A stretch of DNA of 8,887 nucleotides from Flavobacteriia bacterium (lineage in GTDB: Bacteria > Bacteroidota > Bacteroidia > Flavobacteriales > Flavobacteriaceae). The stretch is from positions 1 to 8,887 of the forward strand of contig DAOUPQ010000072.1 in assembly GCA_030626085.1 (NCBI GenBank), given 5' to 3'. The first letter of the stretch is position 1. Each line of letters begins with the position of its first letter. Below the pieces are notes generated by a model that saw nothing but the letters and a program-made list of their open reading frames with translations, had not been told where the DNA came from and searched no databases. This document shows, piece after piece, positions 7,249 through 8,887 of this stretch. The position numbers and the translations under genes are program-made.

Positions 7249-7274
7249 CTTTAAAAAAGTTGAAATATCTGTAT

Positions 7275-7318
7275 AAAAAAACCGCTCGTATCCTATTAAA
7301 TTCAGGAACGAACGGTTT
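7275..7318 (-). terminator. Intrinsic terminator of rpsA
   Basis: On the minus strand, starting 21 bases after the rpsA stop, a 15-pair stem is formed by 7304-7318 and 7279-7294. It has one G-U pair, one bulged base (7290) and a nine-base loop (7295-7303). The stem base AAACCG/CGGTTT runs into a run of seven T (7275-7281). There is no T-run on the other side, so it works only in the rpsA direction. Confidence 0.88.
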
Positions 7319-7339
7319 AAAATAATTAAAGAAAAATGA

Positions 7340-8887
7340 TTACTTACCTTCCTCCATTTTCTTTTTTAAAGCAGCAAGACCAGAAATATCACCTAATGTA
7401 GTTTTTTCAGCAGATTCTGCTTTTTTCTTAGATATTTTAATGTTCTTTTGTTCTTCAGCTTTAAAGATCGCTGAATGAGAAGCTACAATTCTACGATAAT
7501 CTTTACTAAATTCTAATATTTTAAATTCAGTGGTTTCATCTTTAGAAATTTTAGTACCATCTTCTTTTTCTCTATGACGAGAAGGTACAAATGCTTCTAC
7601 TCCTTCTTCAAAAGTAATAATACATCCTTTATCATTAATATCTTTTACAGTACCAGTATGCGTTGATGCTACAGTATAGGTCTCTTCGTATTTATCCCAA
7701 GGATTCTCAGTAGTTTGTTTATGGCCTAAATTTAATTTACGTCCTTCAACATCTAATTCTAAAACCTCTACTTCTAACTTATCACCAATGTTAACAAAAT
7801 CTGAAGGGTGTTTGATCTTTTTAACCCATGACAGATCAGAAATATAAATCAAACCATCAATACCTTCTTCTAACTCAACAAATACGCCAAAATTGGTATA
7901 ATTTCTTACCGTTCCGGTATGACGTGAACCAACAGGGTACTTTTTAGTAATATCTGTCCAAGGATCAGGGTGTAATTGTTTAATACCCAATGACATTTTT
8001 CTGTCATCACGATCTAATGTTAAAATTACTGCTTCAATAATATCACTAACATTTACAAAATCTTGTGCAGATCGCAAGTGAGTTGACCATGACATTTCAG
8101 AAACGTGGATTAAACCTTCAACTCCAGGGCTAACTTCGATAAATGCACCGTAATCAGCAATAATGGTTACTTTACCTTTAATTATGTCGCCCACTTTTAG
8201 TTCGGTGTCTAAAGCCTCCCAAGGATGTTTTTGTAATTGTTTTAAACCTAATTGGATACGTGATTTATCATCATCAAAATCTAAGATAACAACATTTAAT
8301 TTTTGATCCAATTCTACAATTTCATTTGGATGATTAATTCTGCTCCAAGAAAGATCAGTAATATGAACTAATCCATCAACACCTCCTAAGTCAACAAACA
8401 CTCCGTAGGAAGTAATGTTTTTCACAACACCTTCTAAAACCTGTCCTTTTTCTAATTGACTGATAATTTCTTTTTTCTGTTCAGCTAAATCAGCTTCGAT
8501 TAACGCTTTGTGAGAAACGACAACATTTTTAAATTCATGGTTGATCTTAACAACCTTGAATTCCATATTTTTCTCAACAAACTGATCGTAATCTCTAATC
8601 GGTTTAACATCAATTTGAGAACCCGGTAAGAAAGCTTCAATTCCAAAAACATCAACGATCATTCCTCCTTTAGTTCTACATTTAACAAAACCTGTAACAA
8701 TTTCTTGTTTATCGTGAGCACTGATCACTCTTTCCCAAGCTTTTATTACTCTGGCTTTTCTATGTGATAAAACTAATTGTCCGGTACTATCTTCTAATTT
8801 ATCAACCTTTACTTCAACAACATCACCAACTTTTAAATGTGGATTGTATCTAAACTCATTTAATGAGATAACACCTTCAGATTTAGA
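7340..8887 (-). CDS. rpsA: 30S ribosomal protein bS1 (5' end beyond window)
   Basis: bS1 is the RNA-binding ribosomal protein that holds mRNA near the 30S platform. The frame is open from the stop at 7340-7342 to the window edge, giving 515 residues and missing roughly the first 80-100 of the family's usual 590-620. In fragment numbering there is the end of one S1 domain (1-45, ending GQLVLSHRKARVIKAWERV), then five S1 (OB-fold) repeats near 62-126, 148-217, 233-304, 318-392 and 405-473. The repeats carry typical blocks such as GVFVDLG.VDGLVHITDLSW and LGLKQL. The last repeat is more divergent. A Lys/Glu-rich tail ends in LGDISGLAALKKKMEEGK, as in other Bacteroidota bS1 proteins. A GTG at 8726-8728 is in frame but lies inside an S1 linker and is not the start. 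A strong terminator follows, so rpsA ends its transcription unit here. Confidence 0.96.
   Translation of the reverse strand, partial: SKSEGVISLNEFRYNPHLKVGDVVEVKVDKLEDSTGQLVLSHRKARVIKAWERVISAHDKQEIVTGFVKCRTKGGMIVDVFGIEAFLPGSQIDVKPIRDYDQFVEKNMEFKVVKINHEFKNVVVSHKALIEADLAEQKKEIISQLEKGQVLEGVVKNITSYGVFVDLGGVDGLVHITDLSWSRINHPNEIVELDQKLNVVILDFDDDKSRIQLGLKQLQKHPWEALDTELKVGDIIKGKVTIIADYGAFIEVSPGVEGLIHVSEMSWSTHLRSAQDFVNVSDIIEAVILTLDRDDRKMSLGIKQLHPDPWTDITKKYPVGSRHTGTVRNYTNFGVFVELEEGIDGLIYISDLSWVKKIKHPSDFVNIGDKLEVEVLELDVEGRKLNLGHKQTTENPWDKYEETYTVASTHTGTVKDINDKGCIITFEEGVEAFVPSRHREKEDGTKISKDETTEFKILEFSKDYRRIVASHSAIFKAEEQKNIKISKKKAESAEKTTLGDISGLAALKKKMEEGK

Noticed and set aside
7088..7276. Plus-strand open frame across the glmM start
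   Set aside because: It overlaps the conserved glmM N-terminus and the glmM promoter on the opposite strand and shows no similarity to a known family.
8726..8728. GTG as the start of rpsA
   Set aside because: The frame continues upstream with clear S1-domain sequence (VEVKVDKLED, GQLVLSHRKAR) to the window edge, so this codon is an internal valine.

Overview
The window looks like a piece of core chromosome from a member of the Bacteroidota, most likely a marine or environmental Flavobacteriia species. The DNA is strongly AT-rich. Several genes are preceded by the Bacteroidota sigma-factor -7 element (TAnnTTTG). None of the visible start codons has a Shine-Dalgarno sequence; the leaders are short and A/T-rich instead. 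The proteins also read like flavobacterial versions of their families.

Layout, low to high coordinate: the first codons of rpsF (ribosomal protein bS6, minus strand, cut by the left edge) with a near-consensus promoter; priA (replication-restart helicase, minus); a rhomboid intramembrane serine protease (minus); a LpxL/HtrB-type acyltransferase (plus, divergent from the rhomboid gene); a class-V aminotransferase-fold PLP enzyme related to SufS/CsdA cysteine desulfurases (minus, convergent with the acyltransferase); glmM (phosphoglucosamine mutase, minus); a clear intrinsic terminator; and rpsA (ribosomal protein bS1, minus, its 5' end cut by the right edge). No gap between genes exceeds about 120 bases. 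I see no RNA genes, mobile elements, CRISPR arrays or phage genes.

Likely transcription units (inference): rpsA ends at its own terminator. glmM starts at a promoter just below it and may be read through into the PLP-enzyme gene. The rhomboid gene and priA appear to form one unit, with about 28 bases between them and no promoter motif in the gap. rpsF starts a new unit. Three themes recur: translation (bS1, bS6), envelope building (GlmM supplies GlcN-1-P for UDP-GlcNAc, hence peptidoglycan and lipid A; LpxL-type acylation of lipid A or a related lipid) and genome maintenance (PriA).

I do not see a novel multi-gene system; this is mostly housekeeping. The most unusual signal is at the start of priA. 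The conserved N-terminal residues are encoded in frame upstream of the first ATG, but no ATG, GTG or TTG is available there, so the gene either starts at a rare ATA codon, makes a truncated protein, or carries a mutation or sequencing error. The second is the stand-alone desulfurase-like enzyme, which has a Cys-Ser-Cys active-site loop and extra segments and is not next to any suf gene.
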